A stretch of 64,000 nt of DNA from Candidatus Marisimplicoccus framensis (GTDB lineage Bacteria; Bacteroidota; Bacteroidia; Flavobacteriales; Flavobacteriaceae). The translations under genes were made by a program, and so were the position numbers. The notes under the pieces are model-generated. The model was given only the letters and a program-made list of their open reading frames with translations. It was not told the DNA's origin and did not search any database. The stretch covers positions 744,001 to 808,000 of the forward strand of contig CAJIZN010000001.1 of assembly GCA_905182065.1 (NCBI GenBank). Reading direction: 5' to 3'. Shown here one piece after another: positions 18,513-26,908 of the stretch (the stretch's first letter is position 1; each line of letters starts with the position of its first letter).

Positions 18513-18531
18513 AAATCAGGACTTTTTTTTT
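18504..18531 (+). terminator. intrinsic terminator of the Phe/Tyr attenuator
   Basis: The stem AGTCCTG (18504-18510) pairs with CAGGACT (18517-18523) around the loop TCAAAT, followed by an uninterrupted T-run to 18531. It ends two bases before the pheA ATG at 18534, so it can only serve as a conditional stop for the downstream operon. Confidence 0.9.
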
Positions 18532-18533
18532 AT

Positions 18534-19346
18534 ATGAAAGTATCAATTCAAGGAATTAGAGGATCATTTCACCATATGGTTGCAAATCAATATTTTGATT
18601 CATTTGAATTAAATGAATGTTCAACTTTTGAAAGTCTTGTAAAATCTGTAGTTAATAATGAATCAGATTATGGAATAATGGCTATTGAAAATTCAATTGC
18701 AGGCTCAATACTACCTAATTATGCTCTTATAGACGAATATAATCTTTCAATTACAGGAGAATATAGTTTAAATATTGATCACAATTTAATGTGTTTTCCA
18801 AACCAAAAAATTACTGATATTAATGAAGTTCACTCTCATCCAATGGCTTTGCTTCAATGTTCTAAATTCTTTAGTAATTATCCACACATCAAATTAATAG
18901 AAAGTCAGGACACTGCTTTGTATGCAAAAAATATAAGAGATAATGAGATGTTAGGTGTAGGAGCAATTGCGAGTTTAGATGCATTAGAAATATATAATTT
19001 ACAAATCTTAGAGTCTTCTATCCAAACTATTAAAAACAATAAGACTCGATTTGTAATTCTTGAAAAGAATCACAAAAATATAAATGATTATGATAAGGCT
19101 GCTATTAAATTTATTCTTGATCATAAAAGAGGAAGTTTAGCCACTGTATTAAATATAATGAGTGATTGTAGTCTTAATCTAACTAAGATTCAATCTTTAC
19201 CTGTCGTAAAAACTCCAGGTAAATATTCTTTTTTTGTCGACATCACTTTTAAATCTATTGAAAATTACCAAAAGGCAATAAAAATTATCGAATTAATGGC
19301 TCAAGAATTTAAAATTCTGGGAGAGTATAAATATCAAAGATCATGA
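18534..19346 (+). CDS. pheA: prephenate dehydratase
   Basis: Converts prephenate to phenylpyruvate, committing to phenylalanine. It has 270 residues. The catalytic domain begins IQGIRGSFHH; YGIMAIENSIAGSILPNYALI and the later NNKTRFVIL contain the Thr-Arg-Phe active-site motif (TRF). The C-terminal ACT-like part has HKRGSLATVLNIMSDCSLNLTKIQSLPV, expected to bind phenylalanine for feedback inhibition. The ATG at 18534 follows the attenuator T-run directly. No Shine-Dalgarno is present. Its stop overlaps the tyrA start by four bases. No chorismate mutase domain is fused here; that activity sits in the third gene. Confidence 0.95.
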   Translation: MKVSIQGIRGSFHHMVANQYFDSFELNECSTFESLVKSVVNNESDYGIMAIENSIAGSILPNYALIDEYNLSITGEYSLNIDHNLMCFPNQKITDINEVHSHPMALLQCSKFFSNYPHIKLIESQDTALYAKNIRDNEMLGVGAIASLDALEIYNLQILESSIQTIKNNKTRFVILEKNHKNINDYDKAAIKFILDHKRGSLATVLNIMSDCSLNLTKIQSLPVVKTPGKYSFFVDITFKSIENYQKAIKIIELMAQEFKILGEYKYQRS

Positions 19347-20191
19347 AAGTTGGCATAATAGGTTTAGGGTTAATAGGGGGGTCAATTTCTTTAAAATTAA
19401 AAGAAGTTAACAATGGAATTACTATCTATGGTTTTGATAAAAACAATCAGTCGCTTGATTTCTCTCTGAGTAAACAAATTATCGATAAGAAGTTGGATCT
19501 TGTATCATTATTAGATTTTGATTATTTATTTCTAGCAATACCTGTTGAATCAATTAAAAGCCAACTAGCTAGTATTTTAGATAAAATATCTGAAAAAACT
19601 TTAGTCATTGATTTTGGGTCAACTAAATATCAAATTTGTAATTCAGTCAGTAATCATAAAAAACGAGGAAACTTTTTAGCTGCTCACCCTATAGCTGGTA
19701 CTGAATTTTCAGGTCCGATTGCTGCAAAAAAAGATTTATTTGATAACAAGGTTATGATATTGTGTGAAACTGAAAAAACAGACTCTTCTCTGCTTTCAGT
19801 AGCAATTGAAATGTTTAAAAGTTTAGGGATGAATATTAAGACAATGGATGCAATTGAACATGATAAACATATTGCTTATGTATCTCATTTGTCTCATATT
19901 TCTTCTTTCATGTTAGGTAAAACAGTAATGGATAAGGAGGACGACGATCAGACAATTTATGATATGGCAGGAAGTGGATTTGAATCAACAGTTAGGTTAG
20001 CTAAAAGTTCTCCTGAAATGTGGTCTTCAATTTTTATTGAAAACAAAAAAAATATTATTGAATCTCTTGATGAATACATGTTAAATATTAATAATTTTAA
20101 AAAATTAATAGAAACTAGTGATCAAGAGAACCTTAACACTGAGATGAAAAAAATTAATGGTATTAAAGAAATTTTAAAAGGAATTAACTAA
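19343..20191 (+). CDS. tyrA: prephenate dehydrogenase
   Basis: Oxidative decarboxylation of prephenate to 4-hydroxyphenylpyruvate with NAD(P)+, the tyrosine branch. It has 282 residues. The Rossmann motif GIIGLGLIGGSISLKL is at 4-19. VIDFGSTK, AAHPIAGTEFSGP (catalytic His region) and HDKHIAYVSHLSHISSFML are hallmark segments; GSGFESTVRLAKSSPEMW also fits. No ACT domain is visible, so regulation is likely transcriptional, through the shared attenuator. It overlaps pheA by four bases and is followed six bases later by the DAHP synthase gene. Confidence 0.95.
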   Translation: MKVGIIGLGLIGGSISLKLKEVNNGITIYGFDKNNQSLDFSLSKQIIDKKLDLVSLLDFDYLFLAIPVESIKSQLASILDKISEKTLVIDFGSTKYQICNSVSNHKKRGNFLAAHPIAGTEFSGPIAAKKDLFDNKVMILCETEKTDSSLLSVAIEMFKSLGMNIKTMDAIEHDKHIAYVSHLSHISSFMLGKTVMDKEDDDQTIYDMAGSGFESTVRLAKSSPEMWSSIFIENKKNIIESLDEYMLNINNFKKLIETSDQENLNTEMKKINGIKEILKGIN

Positions 20192-20197
20192 AATATT

Positions 20198-21280
20198 ATG
20201 GAAAACAAAAAGGAATTTAGGAATTGGCTAGACAAAATGAGTTTAGATCATCCACTTGTTATAGCGGGCCCATGTAGTGCAGAGACTGAAGAACAAGTTC
20301 TAAAAATCGCTCATGAGTTGAAAGATACTGATGTAAGTGCATATAGAGCAGGTATATGGAAACCAAGAACTAGACCAGGAATGTTTGAAGGTGTTGGTGC
20401 AATAGGATTAAATTGGTTAGAAAGGGTCAAAAAAGAAACTGGCTTATTAATAGCTACAGAAGTTGCAAATTCTGTTCATGTAGATCTAGCATTAAAACAT
20501 AATGTGGATATTTTATGGATTGGAGCTAGATCGACTGTAAGTCCATTTATTGTTCAAGAAATTGCAGATGCCTTAAAGGGTACTGATAAGATAGTTTTAA
20601 TAAAAAATCCTGTTAATCCTGATTTGTCTCTTTGGATGGGTGGGCTTGAAAGAATCTATTCAGCAGATATCAAAAATTTAGGAGTTATTCATAGAGGTTT
20701 CTCTTCATATGATAAATCTAAATATAGAAATAACCCTGAATGGCAAATTGCTGTTGAATTTCAAAATAATTTCCCAGATATTCCTCTGATTTGTGATCCT
20801 TCCCATATTGCAGGTAAAAGAGATTTAATATATGATTTAAGTCAAACATCACTTGACCTAAATTATGATGGTTTAATGATTGAATCACATTGGGACCCAG
20901 ATAATGCTTGGAGTGATGCTGCTCAACAGGTAACACCTAAACGTTTAATTCAGATAATGAAAGACCTTAAAATAAGAGAGAAGACTTCTGATGGAGAAGA
21001 TTATCAAAATCAATTAAATAACTTAAGATCTCAAATTGATGTTGCGGATCAAAACTTATTGACTACTCTAGGTAAAAGAATGAAAGTTGCTAAAGATATA
21101 GGTAAACTAAAGTCAGATAATAATGTAGCAATACTTCAAAATAAGAGATGGAATGAGATTTTAGGAAAAATGATATTAGATGGAGAAGATCATGGATTAA
21201 GTGAGGAATTTATTCTTAGATTTTTTAAAGCAATTCACCAAGAATCTATTAATAACCAAAAGAAAATATTAAATAAATAA
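20198..21280 (+). CDS. bifunctional DAHP synthase / type II chorismate mutase
   Basis: Fusion of the first shikimate-pathway enzyme with chorismate mutase, 360 residues. About residues 1-265 are the 3-deoxy-7-phosphoheptulonate synthase: VIAGPCSAETEEQV, YRAGIWKPRTRPGMFEGVG, LWIGARSTVSPF, VLIKNPVNPD, ICDPSHIAGKR and IESHWDP. About 270-360 is an AroQ-type helical mutase: LNNLRSQIDVADQNLLTTLGKRMKVAKDIGKLK with the conserved Arg and Lys. This fusion order is characteristic of Bacteroidota. Placing it after pheA and tyrA lets one attenuator control entry to and both exits from prephenate. Confidence 0.95.
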   Translation: MENKKEFRNWLDKMSLDHPLVIAGPCSAETEEQVLKIAHELKDTDVSAYRAGIWKPRTRPGMFEGVGAIGLNWLERVKKETGLLIATEVANSVHVDLALKHNVDILWIGARSTVSPFIVQEIADALKGTDKIVLIKNPVNPDLSLWMGGLERIYSADIKNLGVIHRGFSSYDKSKYRNNPEWQIAVEFQNNFPDIPLICDPSHIAGKRDLIYDLSQTSLDLNYDGLMIESHWDPDNAWSDAAQQVTPKRLIQIMKDLKIREKTSDGEDYQNQLNNLRSQIDVADQNLLTTLGKRMKVAKDIGKLKSDNNVAILQNKRWNEILGKMILDGEDHGLSEEFILRFFKAIHQESINNQKKILNK

Positions 21281-21288
21281 GATAAAAA

Positions 21289-22470
21289 ATGTTATCAGAT
21301 AAAATTAACTCGTTACCAATTTCTCAAACTGTTGCAATGACTGCTAAGGCCCATGATTTAAAAAATCAAGGCGTTGATGTAATAACTTTAAGTGCTGGTG
21401 AACCGGACTTTGATATACCAGATTATATTAAGCAAGCAGCAATTGATGCTATTAATCAAAATTATCATAAATATTCACCTGTTGATGGATTTTTAGATCT
21501 TAAAAAAGCTATTTGTAAAAAATTTAAAAGAGATAATAATCTTGATTATGACACTAATCAAATTGTTGTCTCTACTGGAGCAAAACAGTCTATAGCTAAT
21601 GTTTGTATGTCTTTAATAAACAAAGGTGATGAAGTTGTAATTCCAACTCCTTATTGGGTAAGTTACAGTGCTATGGTATCACTTGCAGATGGAATACCAG
21701 TATTTGTTCACCCTAGTGAAGATGGAAATTATAAAGTAACAGCTGAACAGCTTGAATCTGCAATTACAGAAAAAACAAAAATGATAATGCTTAATTCACC
21801 AAATAATCCAAGTGGTTCGGTTTTTAGTGAGGAAGAATATCTGGAATTTTCAAAAGTATTATTAAAATACCCTAATATAATAGTGGTCTCAGATGAAATA
21901 TATGAACATATAAATTATGGTTCTAAAAGTATAAGTTTTGCAAGTTTACCAGGAATGTATGAAAGAACTGTTACTGTTAATGGAATATCTAAAGCTTTTG
22001 CAATGACTGGTTGGAGAATAGGTTATTTAGCAGCTCCAAAAATACTAGCTAAAGCGTGTAATAAAATGCAAGGTCAAATTACTAGTGGAGCTAATTGTAT
22101 TGCCCAGAGAGCAGCAATTACTGCATTAGAAGAGTCCCCAGAAAGAATAAAATATATGGTTGATGAATTCAAAATCAGAAGAGATTTAATAATTGATCTT
22201 GTTAATCAGGTTAATGGTTTTAAAGTTAAGCAACCACCAGAGGGAGCTTTCTATATTTTTCCTGAGGTATCCGAATTATTTGGAAAAACATTCAAAGGTC
22301 AAACAGTTAATAATGCAAATGATTTATCATTGCTAATTTTAGAGAAGGCTTATGTTGCAACTGTCCCTGGTGATGCTTTTGGGTATCCAAATTGTATAAG
22401 AATTTCCTATTCAGCATCTAGAGAACAAATTGAGGAAGCGATTAGGAGGATTAAAGACCTTTTATCTTGA
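21289..22470 (+). CDS. class I PLP aminotransferase (aspartate/aromatic type)
   Basis: Fold-type I aminotransferase of 393 residues. TLSAGEPDFDIPDYIKQAA, PTPYWVSYSAMV, LNSPNNPSGSVF, VVSDEIYEHINYG, VNGISKAFAMTGWRIGYLAAP (PLP Lys) and the C-terminal RISYSASREQIEEA place it in the aspartate aminotransferase Ib group. Within the Phe/Tyr operon it probably transaminates phenylpyruvate and 4-hydroxyphenylpyruvate to the finished amino acids, possibly also oxaloacetate. It starts eight bases after the DAHP synthase. Its stop overlaps the rsmG start (TTGA). Confidence 0.92.
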   Translation: MLSDKINSLPISQTVAMTAKAHDLKNQGVDVITLSAGEPDFDIPDYIKQAAIDAINQNYHKYSPVDGFLDLKKAICKKFKRDNNLDYDTNQIVVSTGAKQSIANVCMSLINKGDEVVIPTPYWVSYSAMVSLADGIPVFVHPSEDGNYKVTAEQLESAITEKTKMIMLNSPNNPSGSVFSEEEYLEFSKVLLKYPNIIVVSDEIYEHINYGSKSISFASLPGMYERTVTVNGISKAFAMTGWRIGYLAAPKILAKACNKMQGQITSGANCIAQRAAITALEESPERIKYMVDEFKIRRDLIIDLVNQVNGFKVKQPPEGAFYIFPEVSELFGKTFKGQTVNNANDLSLLILEKAYVATVPGDAFGYPNCIRISYSASREQIEEAIRRIKDLLS

Positions 22471-23090
22471 TTGAGTTAAAAAAATATTTTCCAAATTTAT
22501 CACAAGATCAATTAAAACAATTTAAGAGGTTAATTCCAATATATAAAGATTGGAACTCAAAAGTTAATTTAATATCTAGGAGAGATATTGAGAACTTATT
22601 TATAAATCATATTCTACATTCTCTTTCTATCGTAAATATTATAAAGTTTAAGGACACAACTAGTATTTTAGATGTTGGAACTGGTGGAGGTTTTCCTGGG
22701 ATTCCTTTAGCTATATTTTTTCCCAATGTTAAATTCACATTATTAGACAGTATTGGGAAAAAAATTAAAGTTGTAGAATCTGTATCTAAAGATTTATCTC
22801 TCTCGAATGTTACTGCAATAAATGATAGGGTAGAGAACCACTCCGAGAATTATGACTTTATATTATCTAGAGCAGTAGCAAAAACAGAAAAATTTTATTC
22901 TTTAGTCAATAATAATTTCAATTCTAAATCTATAAATGAAATTCCAAATGGAATAATTTCTCTAAAAGGAGGAGACCTTAAAGATGAACTAAAACATTTT
23001 AAAGAAAAAAAGATATTTGAGATATCTGATTTTTTTTCTGAGGAGTTTTTTAAAACTAAAAGAATTGTTTATGTTCCTTTTTCAGATTAG
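22467..23090 (+). CDS. rsmG: 16S rRNA (guanine527-N7)-methyltransferase
   Basis: Methylates G527 in the decoding region of 16S rRNA using SAM; loss gives low-level streptomycin resistance in other bacteria. It has 207 residues, the standard length. YKDWNSKVNLISRRDIENLFINHILHSL is the GidB opening. DVGTGGGFPGIPLAIFFP is the SAM-binding loop, and FILSRAVAKTEKF follows. The start is TTG at 22467, overlapping the aminotransferase stop by four bases. No ATG lies before the conserved region. Its place at the end of an amino-acid operon appears to be translational coupling rather than shared function. Confidence 0.93.
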   Translation: MIELKKYFPNLSQDQLKQFKRLIPIYKDWNSKVNLISRRDIENLFINHILHSLSIVNIIKFKDTTSILDVGTGGGFPGIPLAIFFPNVKFTLLDSIGKKIKVVESVSKDLSLSNVTAINDRVENHSENYDFILSRAVAKTEKFYSLVNNNFNSKSINEIPNGIISLKGGDLKDELKHFKEKKIFEISDFFSEEFFKTKRIVYVPFSD

Positions 23091-23101
23091 AATTTAAACT
23101 A

Positions 23102-23815
23102 ATGAAAATATCTAAACAAATTTTTTTAGCTTTTGTTATTATACTTCTAAATGGATGTAATTCTAAAAACTCTAAAACAGAATCAACTTCAAAAAAAATT
23201 GAAGTAGAAGTTATTCCAGAAGTCAAAATATCTTCTGAAAAAAGTGTAGAAAAAGAATTCAGATTGACAGATGATAATGTAATTGACTTTTTATTTGACT
23301 ATGAAAAAAGTAATAAAGAAAATCATGTAAGAATTTACACTCCATTTGGCATAATTGAGATTTTACTTTATAATAACACACCTTACCACAGGTCAAATTT
23401 TATTTATCTCACAAAAAAGAAATATTTTGAAGGAACTCAGTTTTACAGAGTAATTAATGATTTTGTAATACAAGCAGGAAACAGTGATAACATTAAAGTT
23501 TCAAAAAAAAGGAGAGATATTGGAAAGTATCTTTTACCTAATGATTTTAATAAAGGTCATACTCATAAAAGAGGAATGGTTAGTATGCCAAGCAGTTCAG
23601 TAGATAATCCATATAAAATGGCATCACCATTTGAATTTTTTATAGTGCAAAAAAAAGATGGTGCTCATCATTTAAATGGAAACTACACAATTTTTGGAGA
23701 AGTAATAGATGGAATGGAAACAGTAGATATTATAGCTAATTTACCAACAGATAATAGAGATTGGCCATTAAATAATGTCTACATAAATAAAGTTGAAATT
23801 GTAAATGATAATTAA
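23102..23815 (+). CDS. cyclophilin-type peptidylprolyl isomerase, lipoprotein
   Basis: Envelope folding helper, 237 residues. The signal peptide ends at a lipobox with Cys20 (LLNGC), followed by a Ser/Lys/Glu-rich linker to about residue 70. The cyclophilin domain covers about 75-235: TPFGIIEILLYNNTPYHRSNFIYL, GTQFYRVINDFVIQAGN (FxRVIxxFxxQxG core with the catalytic Arg), GMVSMPSS and GNYTIFGEVIDGMETVDIIA. The standard active-site segment is present, so isomerase activity is plausible. It lies eleven bases after rsmG and converges on pruA. Confidence 0.9.
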   Translation: MKISKQIFLAFVIILLNGCNSKNSKTESTSKKIEVEVIPEVKISSEKSVEKEFRLTDDNVIDFLFDYEKSNKENHVRIYTPFGIIEILLYNNTPYHRSNFIYLTKKKYFEGTQFYRVINDFVIQAGNSDNIKVSKKRRDIGKYLLPNDFNKGHTHKRGMVSMPSSSVDNPYKMASPFEFFIVQKKDGAHHLNGNYTIFGEVIDGMETVDIIANLPTDNRDWPLNNVYINKVEIVNDN

Positions 23816-23819
23816 TTCT

Positions 23820-25445
23820 TTAGCCCATAAATGGATATCTAAAATCTTTAGCTGGGATGAAAGTCTCTTTAATTAACCTTGGAGATGTCCATCTCAAAAG
23901 ATTAAGGTAAGAGCCTGCTTTATCATTTGTTCCAGATCCTCTAGCCCCTCCAAAAGGTTGCTGGCCAACAACTGCACCAGTACATTTATCATTTATATAA
24001 AAATTTCCTGCACAATTTTGAAGTTTATCCACAGCATCACTAAGTATATATCTATCCTCACAGAAAACTGCTCCAGTTAATGCATACTCAGAAGTTTCAT
24101 CAACAATCTTTAGAGTTTCTTCCCATTTAGCATCATCATATTCATAAATTGTAACTACAGGTCCAAATAATTCAGTTTCCATTGAATAATATTTTGGATT
24201 GGATGTCTTGATTACAGTTGGTTCAATAAAATAACCCTCAGATTTATCATATCCACCACCAATTATAACTTCTGCATCTTTATCAACTTTAGCTTTTTCT
24301 ATTGCATCAACTAGTTTGTCAAATGAATTTTCGTGAATAACAGCTGTCATAAAATTATTAAAATCCTCAGGACTACCCATTTTTATTTTACTAACCTCTG
24401 TCTTTAATTTTTCAAAAAAATCTTTTGAGATTGATTTAGGTATATAAACTCTTGAAGCAGCAGAACATTTTTGACCTTGAAATTCAAATGCTCCTCTTAT
24501 AACTGCAGTTGATAATTCATCAGTATCTGCAGAGTTGTGAGCTACTATAAAATCTTTCCCTCCTGTCTCACCAACAATTCTAGGATAAGAATTATAGTTT
24601 TCAATATTGGTTCCAATTTTTTTCCATAATCCTTTAAAAACTGATGTTGATCCGGTAAAATGAATTCCTGCAAAGTACTTTGAATCTAAAACTGTATTAG
24701 TAATCATTTCAGGGTCACCATAAACTGCATTAATTACTCCATCTGGAAGACCAGCTTCTTTGAATACATCAATTACAATTTTAGCAGAAAAAATTTGATG
24801 ATCGCTAGGTTTCCATACTACTGTATTACCCATCATTGCTGCACTGCCTGGAAGATTTCCAGAAATTGCAGTAAAATTAAATGGTGTAATCGCATACACA
24901 AAGCCCTCAAGAGGTCTGTATCCTAATCTATTCCAAACACCATCTTCAGACTTTGGTTGTTGAGAGTAAATGTGTTGCATACTATGAACATTAAATCTTA
25001 AAAAATCTACTAGTTCACAAGCAGCATCAATTTCAGCCTGAAAAATAGTCTTAGATTGAGCTAGCATAGTGGCAGCATTAATTTTATCTCTGTATGGACC
25101 AGCTACAAGTTCAGCTGCTTTAAGGAAAATCGCAGCTCTTTGTTCCCATCTCATGTTTGCCCATTTGTCTTTCGCGTCTAATGCCGATTTTATTGCCATC
25201 TCAACATGTTCTTTTTCTGCTAAATAATATTTACCAAGAATATGTTTATGATCATGAGGGGGTGACATATTAGAAGTTTTAGAACTTTTAATAAATTTAC
25301 CGCCAATCCACATCTTTACATCTGTTTTTGAATTTTTAAGTTCTTTGTATGTCCTAAGAACTGATTCTTTTTCTGGACTATTTGGTTTGTAATCCTTTAT
25401 GGGTTCATTTATTGGATTTGGCACATTAACAATCGAGTTATTCAT
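23820..25445 (-). CDS. pruA: L-glutamate gamma-semialdehyde (1-pyrroline-5-carboxylate) dehydrogenase
   Basis: Second step of proline catabolism: oxidises glutamate semialdehyde to glutamate with NAD+. It has 541 residues. TPFNFTAISGNLPGSAAMMGNTVVWKPS is the NAD-binding part, RIVGETGGKDFIVAH holds the general-base Glu, and AFEFQGQKCSAASRVY holds the catalytic Cys. GQQPFGGARGSGTNDKAGS near the C-terminus is typical of this ALDH4 branch. It stands alone, with no PutA proline dehydrogenase domain fused or adjacent, as usual in flavobacteria. It is divergent from the nqr operon. Confidence 0.95.
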   Translation of the reverse strand: MNNSIVNVPNPINEPIKDYKPNSPEKESVLRTYKELKNSKTDVKMWIGGKFIKSSKTSNMSPPHDHKHILGKYYLAEKEHVEMAIKSALDAKDKWANMRWEQRAAIFLKAAELVAGPYRDKINAATMLAQSKTIFQAEIDAACELVDFLRFNVHSMQHIYSQQPKSEDGVWNRLGYRPLEGFVYAITPFNFTAISGNLPGSAAMMGNTVVWKPSDHQIFSAKIVIDVFKEAGLPDGVINAVYGDPEMITNTVLDSKYFAGIHFTGSTSVFKGLWKKIGTNIENYNSYPRIVGETGGKDFIVAHNSADTDELSTAVIRGAFEFQGQKCSAASRVYIPKSISKDFFEKLKTEVSKIKMGSPEDFNNFMTAVIHENSFDKLVDAIEKAKVDKDAEVIIGGGYDKSEGYFIEPTVIKTSNPKYYSMETELFGPVVTIYEYDDAKWEETLKIVDETSEYALTGAVFCEDRYILSDAVDKLQNCAGNFYINDKCTGAVVGQQPFGGARGSGTNDKAGSYLNLLRWTSPRLIKETFIPAKDFRYPFMG

Positions 25446-25527
25446 AACATAAATTTTGGTTATCTAAATTAATTTAATTTGATAATAATTTTAATAAAAA
25501 TACTTTTTTTTCTTGATGTGTTATTAG

Positions 25528-25535
25528 TAAATTTG
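25528..25535 (+). promoter_or_regulatory. -7 box of the nqr operon
   Basis: A perfect TAAATTTG (TAnnTTTG) lies 23 bases before the nqrA ATG. The region about 19-21 bases upstream is T-rich without a clear TTG, so only the -7 element is called. Confidence 0.5.
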
Positions 25536-25558
25536 CAGACATAAATTATTAATAATTG

Positions 25559-26908
25559 ATGTCTAAAGACATAAGCATCAAAAATGGTGCTAAACTAAAT
25601 CTGAAAGGATGTGCTTCAAAAGAATTTGGGGTCGCCAAAAAAAGCCTTACCTACGCTTTAAACCCTGACGACTTCTTTTCTCTAATTCCTCGTATGCTTG
25701 TTAAAGAAGGGGATAAAGTTTCTCTTGGTCAACCTATTTTTTATGACAAAAATGATGAAGATGTTAAAATAGTGTCTCCAGTTAGTGGAATAGTAAAAGA
25801 GATTGTAAGGGGTGCTAAAAGAAAAATTTTAAATGTTATAATACAAAAAGAAGGTGAGGATATCCTAAAATTTGATATTCCTAGTTTTTCAAAATTATCT
25901 AAAGAAAAGATAATTGAACTTCTAATTGATTCTGGCTCTTTATCATACATAAAGCAAAGACCTTATAATATAATAGCCAAACCTAATAAGCTTCCAAAAT
26001 CAATATTCGTTTCTACTCATTCAACTGCTCCTTATTCAGTTGATTATAATTTTATAATGGCTGATAGAATGGATGATTTACAGGCTGGGGTCAATATTAT
26101 GAGCACTTTAATTGATAAGCCAATTAACTTTTCAACTACTCATAATAAAGATACTCGTTTCACAAATCTTAATAATGTTGAAATATATAATATAAAAGGA
26201 GTTCATCCTTCTGGAAATGAAAGCTTTCAAATAAATAAAATTGATCCTTTAAATTTTGGAGAAACAGTTTGGGTAGTTAAACCTGAAGATCTTGCTAATA
26301 TTGGTGCTTTTTTTAAAACAGGTGTTTTCTGTTCAACAAGGACAATTGCAGTTTCTGGAGATTCATTAAAATCTCCAAAATATTTTAGTACTGTTATTGG
26401 GTCTTCAATTTCATCTTTAATTAATAATGATGAAATAAATGATATTAATAATTACAGATTTATAAACGGCGATCCTCTAAGTGGATCAAAAGTTGAATAT
26501 TCTGATTATATAGGATTTTACAATAATTGTCTAAGTGTAATCGAAGAAGGTAATAATTATAGAATGCTTGGATGGCTTCCTTTCATGTACAATTCTGTAC
26601 CTAGTTTATCTAAGACCTCATTCTCATGGTTGTTAAGTGGTGCAAAAAAAGTTAACACAAATCTTAATGGAGAAGAGAGAGCTATTGTAGTGACTGGAGA
26701 GATGGAAAAATACTTTCCTATGGATATATTTCCAATGCAATTAATAAAAGCATGTATCAGGGGTGATATTGAAAAAATGGAATCTTTGGGCATATACGAA
26801 GTTGTGCCAGAAGACTTTGGTCTAGTAGATTTTTCTTGTACATCAAAAATTGAAGCTCAAGAAATAATTAAAAGTGGAATTCAAATAATGTTAAAAGAAG
26901 TAGGTTAA
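25559..26908 (+). CDS. nqrA: Na+-translocating NADH:quinone oxidoreductase subunit A
   Basis: Peripheral cytoplasmic subunit of the Na+-NQR respiratory pump; in other bacteria it contributes to the quinone site. It has 449 residues. ISIKNGAKLNLKGCASKEF opens the protein, followed by the lipoyl-like PRMLVKEGDKVSLGQPIFYDK. VSPVSGIVKEIVRGAKRKILNVIIQ and GVHPSGNESFQINKIDPLNFGETVW are NqrA signatures. ATG at 25559 is preferred to the preceding in-frame TTG at 25556. It is the first gene of nqrABCDEF-apbE; its stop overlaps the nqrB start by one base. Confidence 0.96.
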   Translation: MSKDISIKNGAKLNLKGCASKEFGVAKKSLTYALNPDDFFSLIPRMLVKEGDKVSLGQPIFYDKNDEDVKIVSPVSGIVKEIVRGAKRKILNVIIQKEGEDILKFDIPSFSKLSKEKIIELLIDSGSLSYIKQRPYNIIAKPNKLPKSIFVSTHSTAPYSVDYNFIMADRMDDLQAGVNIMSTLIDKPINFSTTHNKDTRFTNLNNVEIYNIKGVHPSGNESFQINKIDPLNFGETVWVVKPEDLANIGAFFKTGVFCSTRTIAVSGDSLKSPKYFSTVIGSSISSLINNDEINDINNYRFINGDPLSGSKVEYSDYIGFYNNCLSVIEEGNNYRMLGWLPFMYNSVPSLSKTSFSWLLSGAKKVNTNLNGEERAIVVTGEMEKYFPMDIFPMQLIKACIRGDIEKMESLGIYEVVPEDFGLVDFSCTSKIEAQEIIKSGIQIMLKEVG

